From Hibiscus mutabilis (lineage: Eukaryota; Streptophyta; Magnoliopsida; Malvales; Malvaceae), in contig CM033715.1 of NCBI GenBank assembly GCA_019671005.1, positions 6,138,001 to 6,202,000 of the forward strand: a stretch of 64,000 bases of DNA. The letters are read 5' to 3'. Within the stretch, counting starts at the first letter, position 1, and each line of letters begins with the position of its first letter. This document shows, piece after piece, positions 1 to 11,568 of this stretch. The translations under genes were made by a program, and so were the position numbers. The notes beneath the pieces are model-generated. The model worked only from the letters and a program-made list of their open reading frames with translations, had not been told where the DNA came from and did no database searches.

Positions 1-512
1 AAAAATGCGAATGCACCTTACCAAAGCTGGATGCATCTGCCACTGCGTGCTTTTCGAATTTTTATTTTTAAAAGTTAGAAATGCTTTTAGCTGATATTAC
101 GTCATTGTATGCGAACACGTTGGCCTATTGTCTGTCCCGTTTCATTCTTCTTATTTAAATCTAAAGCTGTAGCTTAATCTAACACATCATAGTACTAACC
201 AAATAGATTTTATTGAATCAATTATATTTTTAATAGTACATTTAATGTGGAAATTATAATTCAACGTCTAATCTGATTTATTTTTGTATGGAATTGAGTG
301 CATTCAATTTTAATGTGACATGGGAAGATGTGAATCTCGTTATGGGTTGATAAAAGTCCAAATCTACATGTCTCCCCACCTAGCTGTACCAATGGGTTCC
401 TGACTTAATTAAATTATATAGCTGATTATGACACCTTTGATTCTGGGAATCCACACTGTTTGAAACTACTAAAAACAACCTTTGGTAATTCTTTTGATGT
501 CTCCAATAATAT

Positions 513-531
513 TATATATATATATATATAT
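513..531. repeat. TA dinucleotide microsatellite
   Basis: A run of alternating T and A of about 19 bases in intergenic DNA. It is a simple sequence repeat with no sign of function. Confidence 0.9.
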
Positions 532-589
532 CATATTTGTTTATTTAGATTTACTCTAATTCAGATTAAGATATAAGTAGAGTAAGTAT

Positions 590-745
590 ATTTGTTTGGT
601 TGGTTAAGCTGCTCATCTTTGTTCTCTCATTTCTCTTAGGTCATAAGTTCTAAACCCATTAGAATCACCCCTTCCTTCCCTTAGATTCTCCCTCTTCCCC
701 CTCTAGGTAGGATTAAGATTAGAATTATGATTTGTCAAAAAAAAG
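590..745 (+). mobile_element. tRNA-derived SINE copy
   Basis: The segment has an A-box-like TGGTTAAGCTGC near 600. A B-box-like stretch (GGTCATAAGTTCTAAACCC) follows, then a pyrimidine-rich part, and it ends GATTTGTCAAAAAAAA. The same order of blocks recurs at 59150-59307 and 60413-60577, so this is a dispersed family transcribed by RNA polymerase III in its active form. Assignment to SINEs rests on the two promoter boxes and the A-tail. I did not find target-site duplications. Confidence 0.6.
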
Positions 746-2580
746 ATTAAGATATCAGTAGGATGAGTTTTGTAGAGATTCAGTTCACATTGTACTCAAT
801 TCGACGAGGATGATTATAACTTTTCGGGTAATGGGATGGAATAAGAACAAAAATTAAACTTGTTGTGGGTGATAGACAAGCGTGAGTAAAACTTTGTACC
901 CCCCATCCCCACTCGCTCTGTCACATCTTGGTCACCTAGTATACATAATAAGTATATTTAAAAAAAATAATTTTGATAAGACTTGACTCACAATCACTGC
1001 TATTTTAAAAAATACGAGAGCACTCATGAAGTCACATTTTTTCAATTTTAAAACACTCTCAGTAGTCATCCCTTCAATGTCTCAAAATTAACTCGTGTTA
1101 AAATTATATTTTAACTTACCAACTATAGGAACGCAACGACTTATTATATCTTTTAATTGGCGATGGTTGAAATAATGTAACATATGTGGTGGAAGTTCGA
1201 AGGACTAATATTACATATTTTTTATATAAAAATTGGTTTATATCTATTTAATTGATACTTATAAATATGTTTTATGAAGTGCGTCGCGGGACAAGTATAA
1301 CGGGGATTAGGTGGGTCTCGAGAACCGTATGAGTGGTGGGGTGGGGACGGTCTTAATCTTGTGGGTTACGAGACCAGAATGATTCTAGATTGTGTACTCG
1401 CAACAGATTGCGGGACAATAATGAAGATAAAAACTCTTGATAGAGATAGATGCGGAGAGAACACACTTTGTACTCGTCCCTTTCAATTGACATTCCTAAT
1501 TCAGTTCCAGATATATCTTATCTCAATATTAGGGTTAAAACCCTAAATTTATATGAGCTGTTCCTTGGGGTTCTGGCATTCCCTCGATGAATGGGAAAGA
1601 ATATACTATTGTTTCCCAAGTTGATCGAGAGAGTAGATCCAAGAGAGTTGGATGAAACTGTACTGGTGAAGAATTGTCACCTAGTATTTGATTTCCCATC
1701 ACTGTGGCCCATGCCATGGCCACATTAAAACTTTTTTTCTGAATGTGAGTGGAGGTGATAAGGTTTGCAATTTGCATGGCCATGGGTTTAGTTTGCGCCA
1801 ACTCAAATGCATGGTTAGCTTTTTATCAAGGGCCATTCTATTATCACATGCAATGCAGAAGATGATATTTTATATATACCCTATGTCGGGGATCTACGGC
1901 TAAATGACAACTTAATTGGACATTTTCTGTTTGTAGTGTCACACGAAAACTCGCATTATATGCAATTGCAAATGCAATATTTTAGATGAAAAAAGGGAGA
2001 TTGATTTTCACGCTTTGGCTTTTCCATCTCACTCTACCCCCACTCCCATCTATTGGTCTCCTTTTTATCACCCATCTAAACAAGCTTTTGATAGTCGAAC
2101 CGACTAATTATAGGCGGAGTGGAAATCTTTTTTGAATGAGTATTTTTAGTTAACATGTTTTGAATTCGATCCATGTGAAATCTAAACGATTGATTATGGT
2201 AAGTTAATCGTTGGGAGATTCTTTTAAATACAACTTTTAAATTATATGTAAACCTCTTTCTATTTATAAAACGGGAAATATTATACACTATCAAGGACGA
2301 AGTCATTATTTGCCTAGAAGAGGCTATGATCCTTCACAAACTTAAGTATTAATTAAATAAAATTTTCATCCCTTTTATTTTATAAATTTAAATATTTAAT
2401 TGATTCTTAATTCCTCCTAATTTTATTATAGTTCAATCCCGAGTATTTATTGTCTGCGGGGCCGAGTAGTAGTCCCTTCACCCAGCAATGCCACCGCAAA
2501 ATTGGACTGTGAAATTCATTCAATTTTTTTCATCGGGGTACAGTTAATAAAACCAAAGGCAAGACTACAAAATTATGTAT
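746..2580. other. Intergenic, AT-rich, no gene recognised
   Basis: No reading frame here resembles a protein family I know. Around 1270-1370 there is a GGTGGGG-rich stretch resembling the ends of the hAT-type element at 6281-6989, possibly an old relative. The part 2090-2300 is anonymous AT-rich DNA. Confidence 0.5.
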
Positions 2581-2587
2581 TGTCAAT

Positions 2588-2966
2588 CACGTGCTGAAAC
2601 AGAAATAAAAGAAGAGAATATATGAAATAAAATAAACAAGTAAATCATTTGATTATTATTTATTTTTATTGACACGAATCAAATACATACAACACGCTTG
2701 AGAAAGGCCCCAAAGACATTTCTTCGTATGTGTTAGGCCAATCAATGGCCATCATCAAACAGTTTCTTTCTTTCTTTCTCCTATTTGGAAAATTTTAAAA
2801 AAATGAAAAAAAAGAGCTATTCACACGTGTTACATCACACACATGAACACCATTGGACAAAAAGTCCAGTATTTGGTTAGGCCGAAGATCAAGACGGCCA
2901 TCGGAAGAAGAAACAAAGGCATTTCCCGCCAAAACAGCACTCTTAGACACGTGTGTGCCACACGTA
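2588..2966. promoter_or_regulatory. Cluster of ACGT cores and one E2F-type site
   Basis: Three CACGTG cores lie within about 370 bases: 2588-2593, 2823-2830 (ACACGTGT) and 2947-2954 (ACACGTGT). A textbook E2F-type element, TTTCCCGCC followed by AAAA, lies at 2922-2930. ACGT cores are bound by bZIP and bHLH factors, and the E2F site is typical of S-phase genes. The nearest gene is the cyclin D at 3499, but this block is on its 3' side, so its target is unknown. It could be chance or the promoter of a gene I cannot recognise. Confidence 0.35.
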
Positions 2967-3498
2967 CCAAAATACGAGTACACACAAAAACCATTCAGAA
3001 AAACCAAACCGAAACAGCAAAAAAGGAGATGTTGAAGTAAAACGATGAACCGTTCCATCCATAACCCGGCCTCACCGGCCTGTCCCGAGTGGACCCATCG
3101 GCCATATCACTTTCATTCAATAATCAATGTAGGCTTTGAAATTCAACTCCATCCCTTAATTATTTCGAACCCCCTAAAATCCCAAACATGGCTCTCCTTT
3201 TTTGTTTTTTTTCCCTAAATTTTCACACAAAACTATTAATTCTTATTATTATGTGACAAATTCCCACTCCTTGGGAATACGCAAAGCCATTAATGAATAA
3301 TGGCTTTGCCCACCACCAACAAAAATAAAATTAATAAATCTGCAAACTCACCAAACCTCTTTTTCAAACATACATTAATAAAACTAAATAATCTAATATA
3401 TTATCACTCTGGTCAATTTACTCTCAAAACCCTCCAAAAAAAATATCGAGGTTTTCTAGACATCTTGGGCCACCATTTTTATAATCCCCCTCCCTCCT

Positions 3499-5536
3499 TT
3501 ACTCGGAGTTATTTAATTTCCTCTTTTTATAGGAAGGTGATGAGGAACAAGACAGTGATGAGTCACCGGACCTCGTCCGGGGCCTGATCGTAACTCGAAG
3601 CTGAGGTAAGATCTTTGGTGGTTTCCTCCTACCATTGTCACCTATCAGTTCTTGCATTAACCGGTAGCAGCTAAGGATTTTTTCCTGCAAAAAAAGGGAT
3701 GTTTTTCTTTGTTAAACCGAGAGGATTGTGACATTTATTTACACATTATTTGAGCTTACTCTGCTTAGTCCATTACACCATAGCTCGGCATGTTCAGGAT
3801 TAACAAGGGACAAGTTTGGGATGCCATTGGCTGCACAAAGGATTGCTGCTGCAGCAATGCTGGACGGCCGATACTCTAGAAAGCTGGCCTCTGTTCACAA
3901 TTGGCAAACAAGTTTCTTTTTATATGTTTATTATGGATTTATTTATATCAACATACAGAAAGAGAATTAATGATACCTTTCATATTTGACAAAATGATAT
4001 CCCTTGCCTTTGAAATCAGAAACCCAAAAAAGGTTCCTGTGGAATCCACCTTATAAGCAAAAAAATCAATGAAACAGAATGGCGTTACTGATCGAAGCCT
4101 CCAATCCAGAACCGTGAGAACAAGTAGTTCCATTCTGCGAATTGTTTTAGGTTGGAAAATGTATTTGGCACCCTCTACCTGCATAAACATAGCATTATGT
4201 GCAAATTAAACTAATTAATGATCAAATGAATTTATAAAAAGCAAAAAAAAAGTAACCCTGAAAAAGTTTTAACAAAAAAAAATATACCTGAAGATCTAAA
4301 AGAGATGGAACAAGAGGCTCCTCCATCTTGGCCGCTAAAGACAAGCAAGCAACCGCTAAAAGTTGCCATGGCCACTCACTAGTTTGCTGAATAGTAAAAA
4401 TAAATGAAAAAAATAAAACAAAAAACACATCGTTGATAATAACCACAATTCATCATTCCATTGATAATAAAACAATAATGAATATCTAGGGTGAATTGTA
4501 TGCAACTATTAAAAAAACACATACAAACCCCAACTGCCAGTCAAAGAAACAAGAATAATATTATTATATTTCCATTATAACTTTAATGAAAGTATATACT
4601 ATATACTCACATACCATCATAAAGAAAATAGTACTACAAAAGTCTTAAAAAAGGTCCATAAATACACTTGAAGAAAAGTCTCCTTCTGTAGTAAATGCAA
4701 AGGCAAGTCACTGTTAGATTCAACAAACAAACAAAAAAGTCTAGCTCCTCTTAATTATTTATAGCTAATCACGTCTTTTTCAATGTTTTATCGACGTTGA
4801 AAAGTGAAACATAACTGCATCCAAGAGTCAAAAATTTACTCACTCAAACTATTATTATCCGGCTAATAATTGTTAATTAAATTTTATTAATCTTTGACGG
4901 AAAAAAGAAAGCTCACCGGCAAGCGTCGAGAATACAAGAACCGATCCAGGTAGTTAACGGAAAGATACGCCATCAAAGGCTGGAAATTATAGAATGCTTG
5001 TACCTGCAAACAAACAAAAAGATAATTTCAAAAGCATTATTGATGAAAAAAAGGTGAAATGGGAAAAAGTTGCAAAGTTGGAGCCGCCAATCGATGAATG
5101 ATTCATCTCCGTCCATCGAACGGCTGTTATTAGATCTCTTTAATTCGGTTCTGAAAGCCTAGCATATCGAGCGTTTTCTTTAGTGAAACCGTGGAAGTTC
5201 TGCTAGCTTGCTCTCGTGGTATTTTCGTAATATTGAAAGAACAGAGATAGTGACAGTACTGAGGTACAGTTTTAGTCAGTTCACCTTTAGAATCCATGCA
5301 ATTGCTTCTTCTCGAGCCGATGCGTCGAGAGATTGAGTCTGAAACCGAGCCAAGTAATCGCATCCGGGAACGAAGTCCCTTTCGTGTTCGATAAAGCCGG
5401 CGATGGAGGATTCCTCGATGCAAGACGCCGGAGAGTCGATCTCCGACGAACATGCCGGAGAATCGGCGGAGAAAACCTCGTCTGATTCCTCACCGCAGAG
5501 TAAGTCGGTGAAACGATCGGAACAGGACATGGACAT
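3499..5536 (-). CDS. CYCD4: D-type cyclin, D2/D4 class
   Basis: This is a G1 cyclin that partners cyclin-dependent kinase A and promotes G1-S entry by phosphorylating the retinoblastoma-related protein in the nucleus. I resolve six exons with GT-AG introns: 5536-5285, 5003-4917, 4386-4288, 4178-3977, 3890-3760 and 3684-3499, joining in frame to 318 aa. The retinoblastoma-binding LxCxE motif is LLCGE at residues 12-16. The N-terminal cyclin fold covers roughly residues 58-190 with conserved NYLDRFL and CLSLAAKMEE. The C-terminal cyclin fold follows, with MELLVLTVLDWRL and SIAAAAILCA. The C-terminus is a Ser/Arg/Lys-rich tail ending KKRKLNNSE. The length fits plant CYCD4 (about 300 aa) better than the longer CYCD2 proteins. 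The start is the first ATG before the LxCxE motif. No key part is missing, so the gene looks functional. Confidence 0.95.
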
Positions 5537-5860
5537 GTTGAAAGAGGTATTGATGATTATACTATGGATGACGGCAATCGTGACCGTTGATATGCCTCAT
5601 TCTCTCTCCATAAATGCCGTTGATTCAGTACTAAGCGACGGCGGCGTTGGTGAACAATCGGGTGCGCGTGTGCTTGTGTGTGGCTGTCGTGGAGTAGAAA
5701 GGAGATGGAGAGAAGAGAAAATGGTTTTGGGTTTGGAGGTTTTGATCGCAGTTTTTGGTAGTTTGATTCCATCAGTTAGTTTGAGATATAAATATCTGAG
5801 GTTTTTTTTGTTTATTTATTTTTTCTGTATATCTCTTTTTATTTCCTGGGGGTTGTTTGG

Positions 5861-5868
5861 TTGGCGGG
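5861..5868. promoter_or_regulatory. E2F-like site upstream of the cyclin D gene
   Basis: TTGGCGGG lies about 325 bases upstream of the cyclin D start codon. It resembles the core of E2F/DP sites (TTTSGCGC or its complement). E2F control of a G1 cyclin would be plausible, but the flanks are not a full consensus match, so this is a candidate only. Confidence 0.3.
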
Positions 5869-6280
5869 TAAGAGTTTGCCGGGGAAAACGGAGCTTTCAT
5901 TTTTGGAGGGCAATAAATAAGTTTTATTGGTTGGAATTTTTACGGATTTTTAAAGATTTTTAATACTTTATAAATCATGGGTATTAGATTTTGATTAATA
6001 CGGAATTCAGCATAATCGGATTGGATAAATTTTATTTTAAGTTATTTTTGTTATTTAAAAAATATTATGAGATAAATTATTTGTATTTAATTAATTGATC
6101 GACTAAAATAAATCATATATTATAGATGTCCATTAAGGTGACTCTCCAAATTTAATTTACTCAATCTATAATGTCATAGTTCAAATTTTTGATCTTGTTT
6201 AAAAGATTTAATGTTTTAGATAATTGATTGTTAGTAAAATTACAAGTTATGCTAGGATACACACAAAAGATACTCAAGAG

Positions 6281-6989
6281 TAGTGGGAACTAGGTGGGGA
6301 ATATTCGAAAACCGTAAGGATCTAAATCGATAGGGATGTGGAATAATCGAAATCTTCACCCATGAGGAGGGGGACGGGGAGGTTTTATCATCAAAGCCCA
6401 AATGGGGATAGAAACGGGAATTACTATATCCGAACCGCGGGATAACCGAACTGTAACCGTATAAATAATTGTGGGATCCTTGAAAAATATCTCCAAAGAT
6501 CCCGATATTTTATAACATTTTAAAAATATATATAATTAACTTTCATTTACTTGTATACATATCTATCTTATTTTAATATTCTAGTCCATCAAGATATTTG
6601 TGTTTTTTTGTTTAAACTTTATTACGTTTGAGTGACCTCTCTAGTAATTTACCCTTTTTTGTTAATTAAGAGTATATAATATATTTATCTCTCTATTTAT
6701 GTGGTTCATGTTACGCAAAGATCTTGTTCCCCTTCAACCATATGTTTAAGCCTTGGGTATATGACTAGTAAATTGAAATCGGCCATATATTTTGGTTAAT
6801 AAAGTAATAAATTTTGTTTAACTTTTTGGGATGAGGATTTCCCGAAACCCGTAGGGATCCGATGATATGGGGACGGGGATGAAAAAATTACCGAAGCATG
6901 TAATGGGGTACCCAAAACCGTACCCACAACTGTTGGGAACAAAGTGGGAAATGAAAAACCGTTCCCGCACTGACTGATTCCCACCCCTA
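6281..6989. mobile_element. hAT-type non-autonomous DNA transposon with 8-bp target duplication
   Basis: The identical 8-mer CTCAAGAG lies at 6273-6280 and 6990-6997. The element between begins TAGTGGGAAC and ends TTCCCACCCCTA, so its ends are short imperfect inverted repeats (TAGGGGTGGGAA read inward from the right). An 8-bp target duplication with short inverted ends is the hallmark of hAT elements. The inside is rich in GGGGA and CCCG runs and holds no transposase frame, so it would need a transposase in trans. Confidence 0.8.
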
Positions 6990-7242
6990 CTCAAGAGGAA
7001 TCGGTAGGGTCATGGTCCCTTAAAATTTTAAAATTTAAGTCATACTAATAATAAAATTGTATAAAGATCATTTTCTTCACGAGTTCGTCCACCTACTCTG
7101 TCAAATACGGATTTAGTTTGATAAAAATATATAGCTTATATTGCTAGTTCCATAAACTCAAAAAAAAATTAAATATTTTTATTGATAAATAATATTAAAT
7201 TTTGCGACTAAATAGTCATCACAAAATAAAAATGAAATTACC

Positions 7243-7945
7243 AAGGCCATGCTTGGTAGATAGTTTTAGAGGTTTGACCAATCAAATCTGTTAACTTGGA
7301 TGTTTGGTAAATAGAGGATTGTAGTAGTGGATTGAGGTGAAATATCTCATTTTGAAAAAGCTCCTAAAGGAATTTTTTGAGTTAGAGGTTCGGATAAAAG
7401 AGATGTAAAGACTATTTTGTCTTTGGTAATAAATTAACATAAATTTGATTAACTAATAAAATTTTAAAAAATAATTTTATAAATAATAAATTAACATATA
7501 AATTAATAAATATATATAAATTTAATAATTAAAAATATTATATTCAAAATATAATTTCATAAATAAAAGATTAATCTATACATCTACATTTAATAATTAT
7601 TAAAATTATATTAAAAAATAATTTCAAAAAAATAATATATAATCCTTATATATGCTCAATAATGATATTAAAAATTAAATTTTATAATATAATTAATATT
7701 AATAGATACAAAATGTTAATGACTAATAAATTATTCAAATAAATATCAAATATAATCATGCCTTTATACGTCATTTTGCTTGTTCAAATAATCAAACAAC
7801 TATCAGCTAACAATTAATTTTACCAAACATTTTTATACAATTAACTAATATAATTTGCTAATCAAATTAACTAATACAACCAGTTATTCTCTATCAGCAA
7901 TGTAATCTGTTATCCGCTAAATCTAATCGCCAAACATGCTAAAAT
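7243..7945. mobile_element. Probable hAT-like MITE
   Basis: The left end reads GGCCATGCTTGGTAGATA. The right end, read inward on the other strand, starts TAGCATGTTTGGCGATTAG. These imperfect inverted ends flank about 700 bases of very AT-rich DNA without a reading frame. I see no clean target duplication, so the boundaries are approximate. Confidence 0.45.
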
Positions 7946-7971
7946 CCTAAAAAGAAAAAGGCCGTGCATAT

Positions 7972-8676
7972 TGTCACGGGGCTAGAGCTCAATCCTAGCT
8001 GATCCGTGCGGCCTTAGACGCCTTTGATGCTATTTAGTCGATTCTCGCGCCTAAGTCAGCCTTAACCATGCCTTGCGAGTATTCTTGCTCGCCAAAGGCT
8101 CGGACAAGCCCTCAAGGCTTCGATGGATGCATAAATTCTAAGCACTAAGATGGCTACTCTTAGCCACTCGAGAGGCAACTAGAACAAAGAGCTTTAAGAA
8201 CCAAGGAAAACTGAAAGGGACAAGAGAAAGCTAGAGTAAATGCCAAGAGTCTTATTACTCTTCTCAAATGAGATAATGAATGGAATGAGATTGATGATAA
8301 AAATGAGGGTGGGAGGCTCTCTATTTATAGTTGAGCTTTCACGCAATCAATGGTCCCGATCGATTTACATAGATGGTCAGGAGTAGCCCAAATCCTTACA
8401 AGATTCTCTAATCTAGGAAAGAATTTCAAATCCTACCTAATTACATCAATTAGTAGGTTTCTTTCCTCATATAGCTGATCACACTCGATATGGCAAGATT
8501 CCTCATTTGACTTCTTGTCTCCTACCATTTCTGAAAAGCTAATGTGATCGGGCTCTCTAGCATTCTCCAAGTTTTGGGCCAAGTCTGGTGGTCTTGGCAA
8601 GCCCAATGATCCGCTCTGAACCTCTTGGGCGGATCCTTGTGCAACTGTCTCGGACCAAAATATTTGGACCATGATA
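7972..8676 (-). repeat. 3' LTR of the 7972-11564 element
   Basis: This is the left copy of the direct repeat, 705 bases. A TATA-type box, CTATAAATAG on the minus strand, lies at 8321-8330, matched by one at 11215-11224 in the other LTR. The copy carries small differences from the right LTR, such as an altered terminus (TATCATGG in place of TGTCACGG), which indicates some age. Confidence 0.88.
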
Positions 8677-8688
8677 TTCTCCCCCATT
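8677..8688 (-). other. Polypurine tract
   Basis: AATGGGGGAGAA on the minus strand lies directly before the 3' LTR. This is the usual place and composition of the plus-strand priming site of LTR retrotransposons. Confidence 0.75.
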
Positions 8689-9760
8689 GAACTTAGCGAT
8701 GCCCTCGTCACTGCACTAGAACAATCCTGGGTATGGCCCCCTTGGATGTTGTCACTCGTTGCCTCGGCTTGATGTGGTTCCCTCATAAGAACTGCTTACC
8801 TCGGCTCTTGCCGCCATATAACTCTTCGACCCTTTACATCATTCCTCACATCATCTTGGTGGCTTCTCGACGTCTCAGCTTGTTCATGTCCCCCCATAAG
8901 GACTGCTCGCTCTGACTCTTCCCGCCAAGTGATGTTGCGTGCTATGACGCCTTTGGATACATCTCCATCATAGGAGCCTTCTCCTACAAGCCTTGATTTG
9001 CCTTGGTCCTGCAGAAAAGTCTTGGGTGTCACCATGTTGAACACCGGACGAACTCTCAGACTCGTTAACCCATCACTTTGGCTCCTTAGAACTCTAAAAG
9101 GTCATTTCCAAGCTTCATCTCCCCCGCAATGGGAGCTAGGTCTTACTCGACCTACACTCATCAACGATGGTAAATCAAACTTAAAAATACTAGAGTTGTG
9201 TTTGAGATGTACCTTCCTCGCGGTTGCATTTACTCTAAAATGGGTCAGCCCTTCTTTCTCCACAAAGTATGGCCCCCTTTGCATCGAACCTTCTTCATTG
9301 AAGTCATTTGCATGCATCGACCCTTTTGCCCAAGGTCCGTTGCCCCTTGTTGTATCAACCCCTCTGACTTGAAGTTTGGTGCACTCTTCTTGCATCGGTC
9401 ATTCTTCTTTGAAGTCTGATGTTTTTTCTTACGTCGACACTTCTTCCCTGAAGTCATTCGCTCATTTCTCACCTTGCCTATGGGTGGTGTCTCCACGGTT
9501 GCTATGTTCTTCCTCGACTTGGCCCCCTTCGACACTCCACTGGTCTCTAAAACAATGTTCTTTCCTCGAACATCCTCGGTAAGCTCTCTCATAGCCTTCT
9601 CGGACATGTTCACCCCTTTCTACTTTCGATCTCCTTTGGCCTTGACAGAGCTAGATGGCTTCGAGCCAAGCTTTGTAGCCTCACTTCATTTGGGCTCGTC
9701 CCTCATCTTGGACCCCTTGGCTCGAGCTGGGCATATTCGCAACTTGTGAGGCCCTTTACA

Positions 9761-10910
9761 CTAGTAGTACTCCAATTGCTTCTTCTTCACCCTCGGCTTG
9801 ACGGCTTTCTCATTTGCTATCGCACCGGAGCTCGACCTTAGGTTGACTACTTTGGCACTCGTAGTCGCACCTCGAATTTCCCTTGGCTTATTGACACTCG
9901 CAATTGCGCCAAGTCGCACTCCTCCTCCTTCTGGCTCATCTTCTCTCTTGATGAATGCAGCAAGGCGATTCTTCTCGAGACAACTCCTTATCACATGTGG
10001 GCCATCACAGAAATAGCTCTTCATCTTCTTGCTCGCCTTCTTTTCTAGCACAGATTTAGCCTCGCCACTCTCACTGTCTTTCGTCGTGGGCTTGGACGTC
10101 TCGGCACTGACTGGCTTGTCTCTCGCAGGCTCAGTCAGCAACTCAACCACATCTTTGGCCTCTCGAATATGGGCACCTCCTTGCTCTAACGCAAGCTTCA
10201 CCCCAGGCCCAAGTCCCTCTAAAAAGGTGTTAAGCACACCCCATTCACTCATTGCAGCCTTGCAACTGAATAGCCCTTCCTTGAGCTCATTCACCTCGAT
10301 CTGCAAAGCCTTCACCTCGACTTCGCAAGCATTACTCCCTTGAACATTCACCAACTCGTTGAGAACTTGTCGCGTCTCGTCCTTGAACCGGTCCTCCATG
10401 GACTTTACTTTTTCAAGGCGAGACTAGAAAACACCTTGGGTCTGTTTGGCCTCTTCTTCGGATTGTTCAAGCCTAAGGACCATCTTCCCCCAACGACTTC
10501 AATTCCGCCTTCAATGCCTCTGTTGCTTCTTGAAGGGAATTGTCTTGTTGGCTCAACTTCTCGTACATCGAGTCGAGAACTTCTTGGACTTCCTTAGTGA
10601 TTTCCTCCTTAAGGAAACCCACATTCTCGAACAAGTCTTCTACCTGAGACTTGAGAGTGAAAGTCCTATCATTGAAATTCTCAATATAATCTCTTACCTC
10701 GTTCATTATCAGTCTTTTCCAATAGTTTCCACCATGTGTGGAAGCACCACCTCTTTGTTTTGCATCTCGATCGCTTCTTTGCCATGAACTACTTCGAAGA
10801 AAATCATCACCTAACTTGACTGCAACACCAAGTAGGCTCGAACGCAAGCCCCCTTGTCTCGCTTTGATACCACTTCTCACGGGGCTATAACTCAACCCTA
10901 GTTGATCCAT
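9761..10910 (-). pseudogene. gag-like protein, coiled coil plus two zinc-knuckle remnants
   Basis: Two minus-strand frames make up this region. The upstream frame (10910-10473) starts inside the LTR and is heptad-like (MNEVRDYIENFNDRTFTLKS, then EEATEALKAELKS-type sequence). The downstream frame (10399-9761, 212 aa) continues the coiled coil, then has a gag-type segment (VLNTFLEGLGPGVKLALEQ) and a knuckle-like FCDGPHVIRSC whose first cysteine position is Ser. A second knuckle remnant, CKGPHKLRICP, lies just past its stop codon near 9760. Plant gag proteins of this kind package the RNA. Here stops separate the parts, so it is called a pseudogene. A basic Lys-rich frame (9613-9245) follows and may be its former C-terminus. 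Confidence 0.65.
10861..10872 (-). other. Primer-binding site (initiator Met tRNA)
   Basis: TGGTATCAAAGC on the minus strand lies two bases inside the 5' LTR end. It differs by one base from the standard plant PBS TGGTATCAGAGC, complementary to initiator methionine tRNA. This fixes the orientation of the element as minus. Confidence 0.85.
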
Positions 10911-11564
10911 GTGGCCTTAGACGCTATTTGGTCGATTCCCGCGCCTAAGTCAGCCTTAACCACACCTTGCGAGTACTCCTGCTCGCCAAAGGCTCATACA
11001 AGCCCCCAAGGCTTTGATGGATACAGAAATTCTAAGCACTAAGGTGGCTACTCTTAGCCACTCGAGAGGCAACTAGAACAAAGAGCTTTAAGAACCAAGG
11101 ACAAGAGAAAGGGACAAGAGAAAGCTAGAGTAAATGCCAAGAGTCTTATTACTCTTCTCAAATAAGAGAATGAATGAAATGAGATGGATGATACAAATGA
11201 GGGTGAGAGGCTCTCTATTTATAGTTGAGCTCCCACTCAATCAATGGTCTAGATCGATTTACATGGATGAACAGGATTAGCCCAAATCCTTACAAGGTTC
11301 TCTAATCTAGGAAAGAATATCAAATCTTACCTAATTACATCAATTAGTAGGTTTCTTTCCTCAGATAGCTGATCACACTCGATATGGCAAGATTCCTCGT
11401 TTGACTTCTTGTCTCCTGCCATTTCTGAAAAGCCAATGTGATCGAGCTCTCTAGCATTCTCCAAGTGTTGGGCCAAGTCTGGTGATTTTGGCAAGCCCGA
11501 TGATCCGCTCTGAACCTCTTGAGCGGATCTTTCTGTCTCGGACCAAAATATTTGGGCCGTGACA
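10875..11564 (-). repeat. 5' LTR of the 7972-11564 element
   Basis: The right copy of the direct repeat, 690 bases. It starts TGTCACGGCC on the minus strand and has the same TATA-type box at 11215-11224. Its inner end has mutated from GTGACA to GTGAGA. Confidence 0.88.
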
Positions 11565-11568
11565 ATAT

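Larger units (their letters stand above)
7972..11564 (-). mobile_element. Non-autonomous LTR retrotransposon with gag-like frames only
   Basis: Two long direct repeats, 7972-8676 and 10875-11564, enclose about 2.2 kb. Read on the minus strand each LTR begins TGTCACGGCC or close to it, and the 3' LTR ends CCCCGTGACA. The 4-mer ATAT flanks both sides (7968-7971 and 11565-11568), probably the target duplication. A primer-binding site and a polypurine tract sit exactly where they should. The internal region codes only gag-like fragments. There is no protease, reverse transcriptase or integrase, so mobility would depend on another element. Confidence 0.9.

Noticed and set aside
5403..5963. 186-aa plus-strand reading frame
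   Set aside because: It overlaps exon 1 and the promoter of the minus-strand cyclin D gene, has no recognisable domain, and is explained as a shadow frame.
8998..9749. Plus-strand frames inside the 7972-11564 element
   Set aside because: PBS, PPT and gag motifs show that the element reads on the minus strand; these are complements of its internal region.
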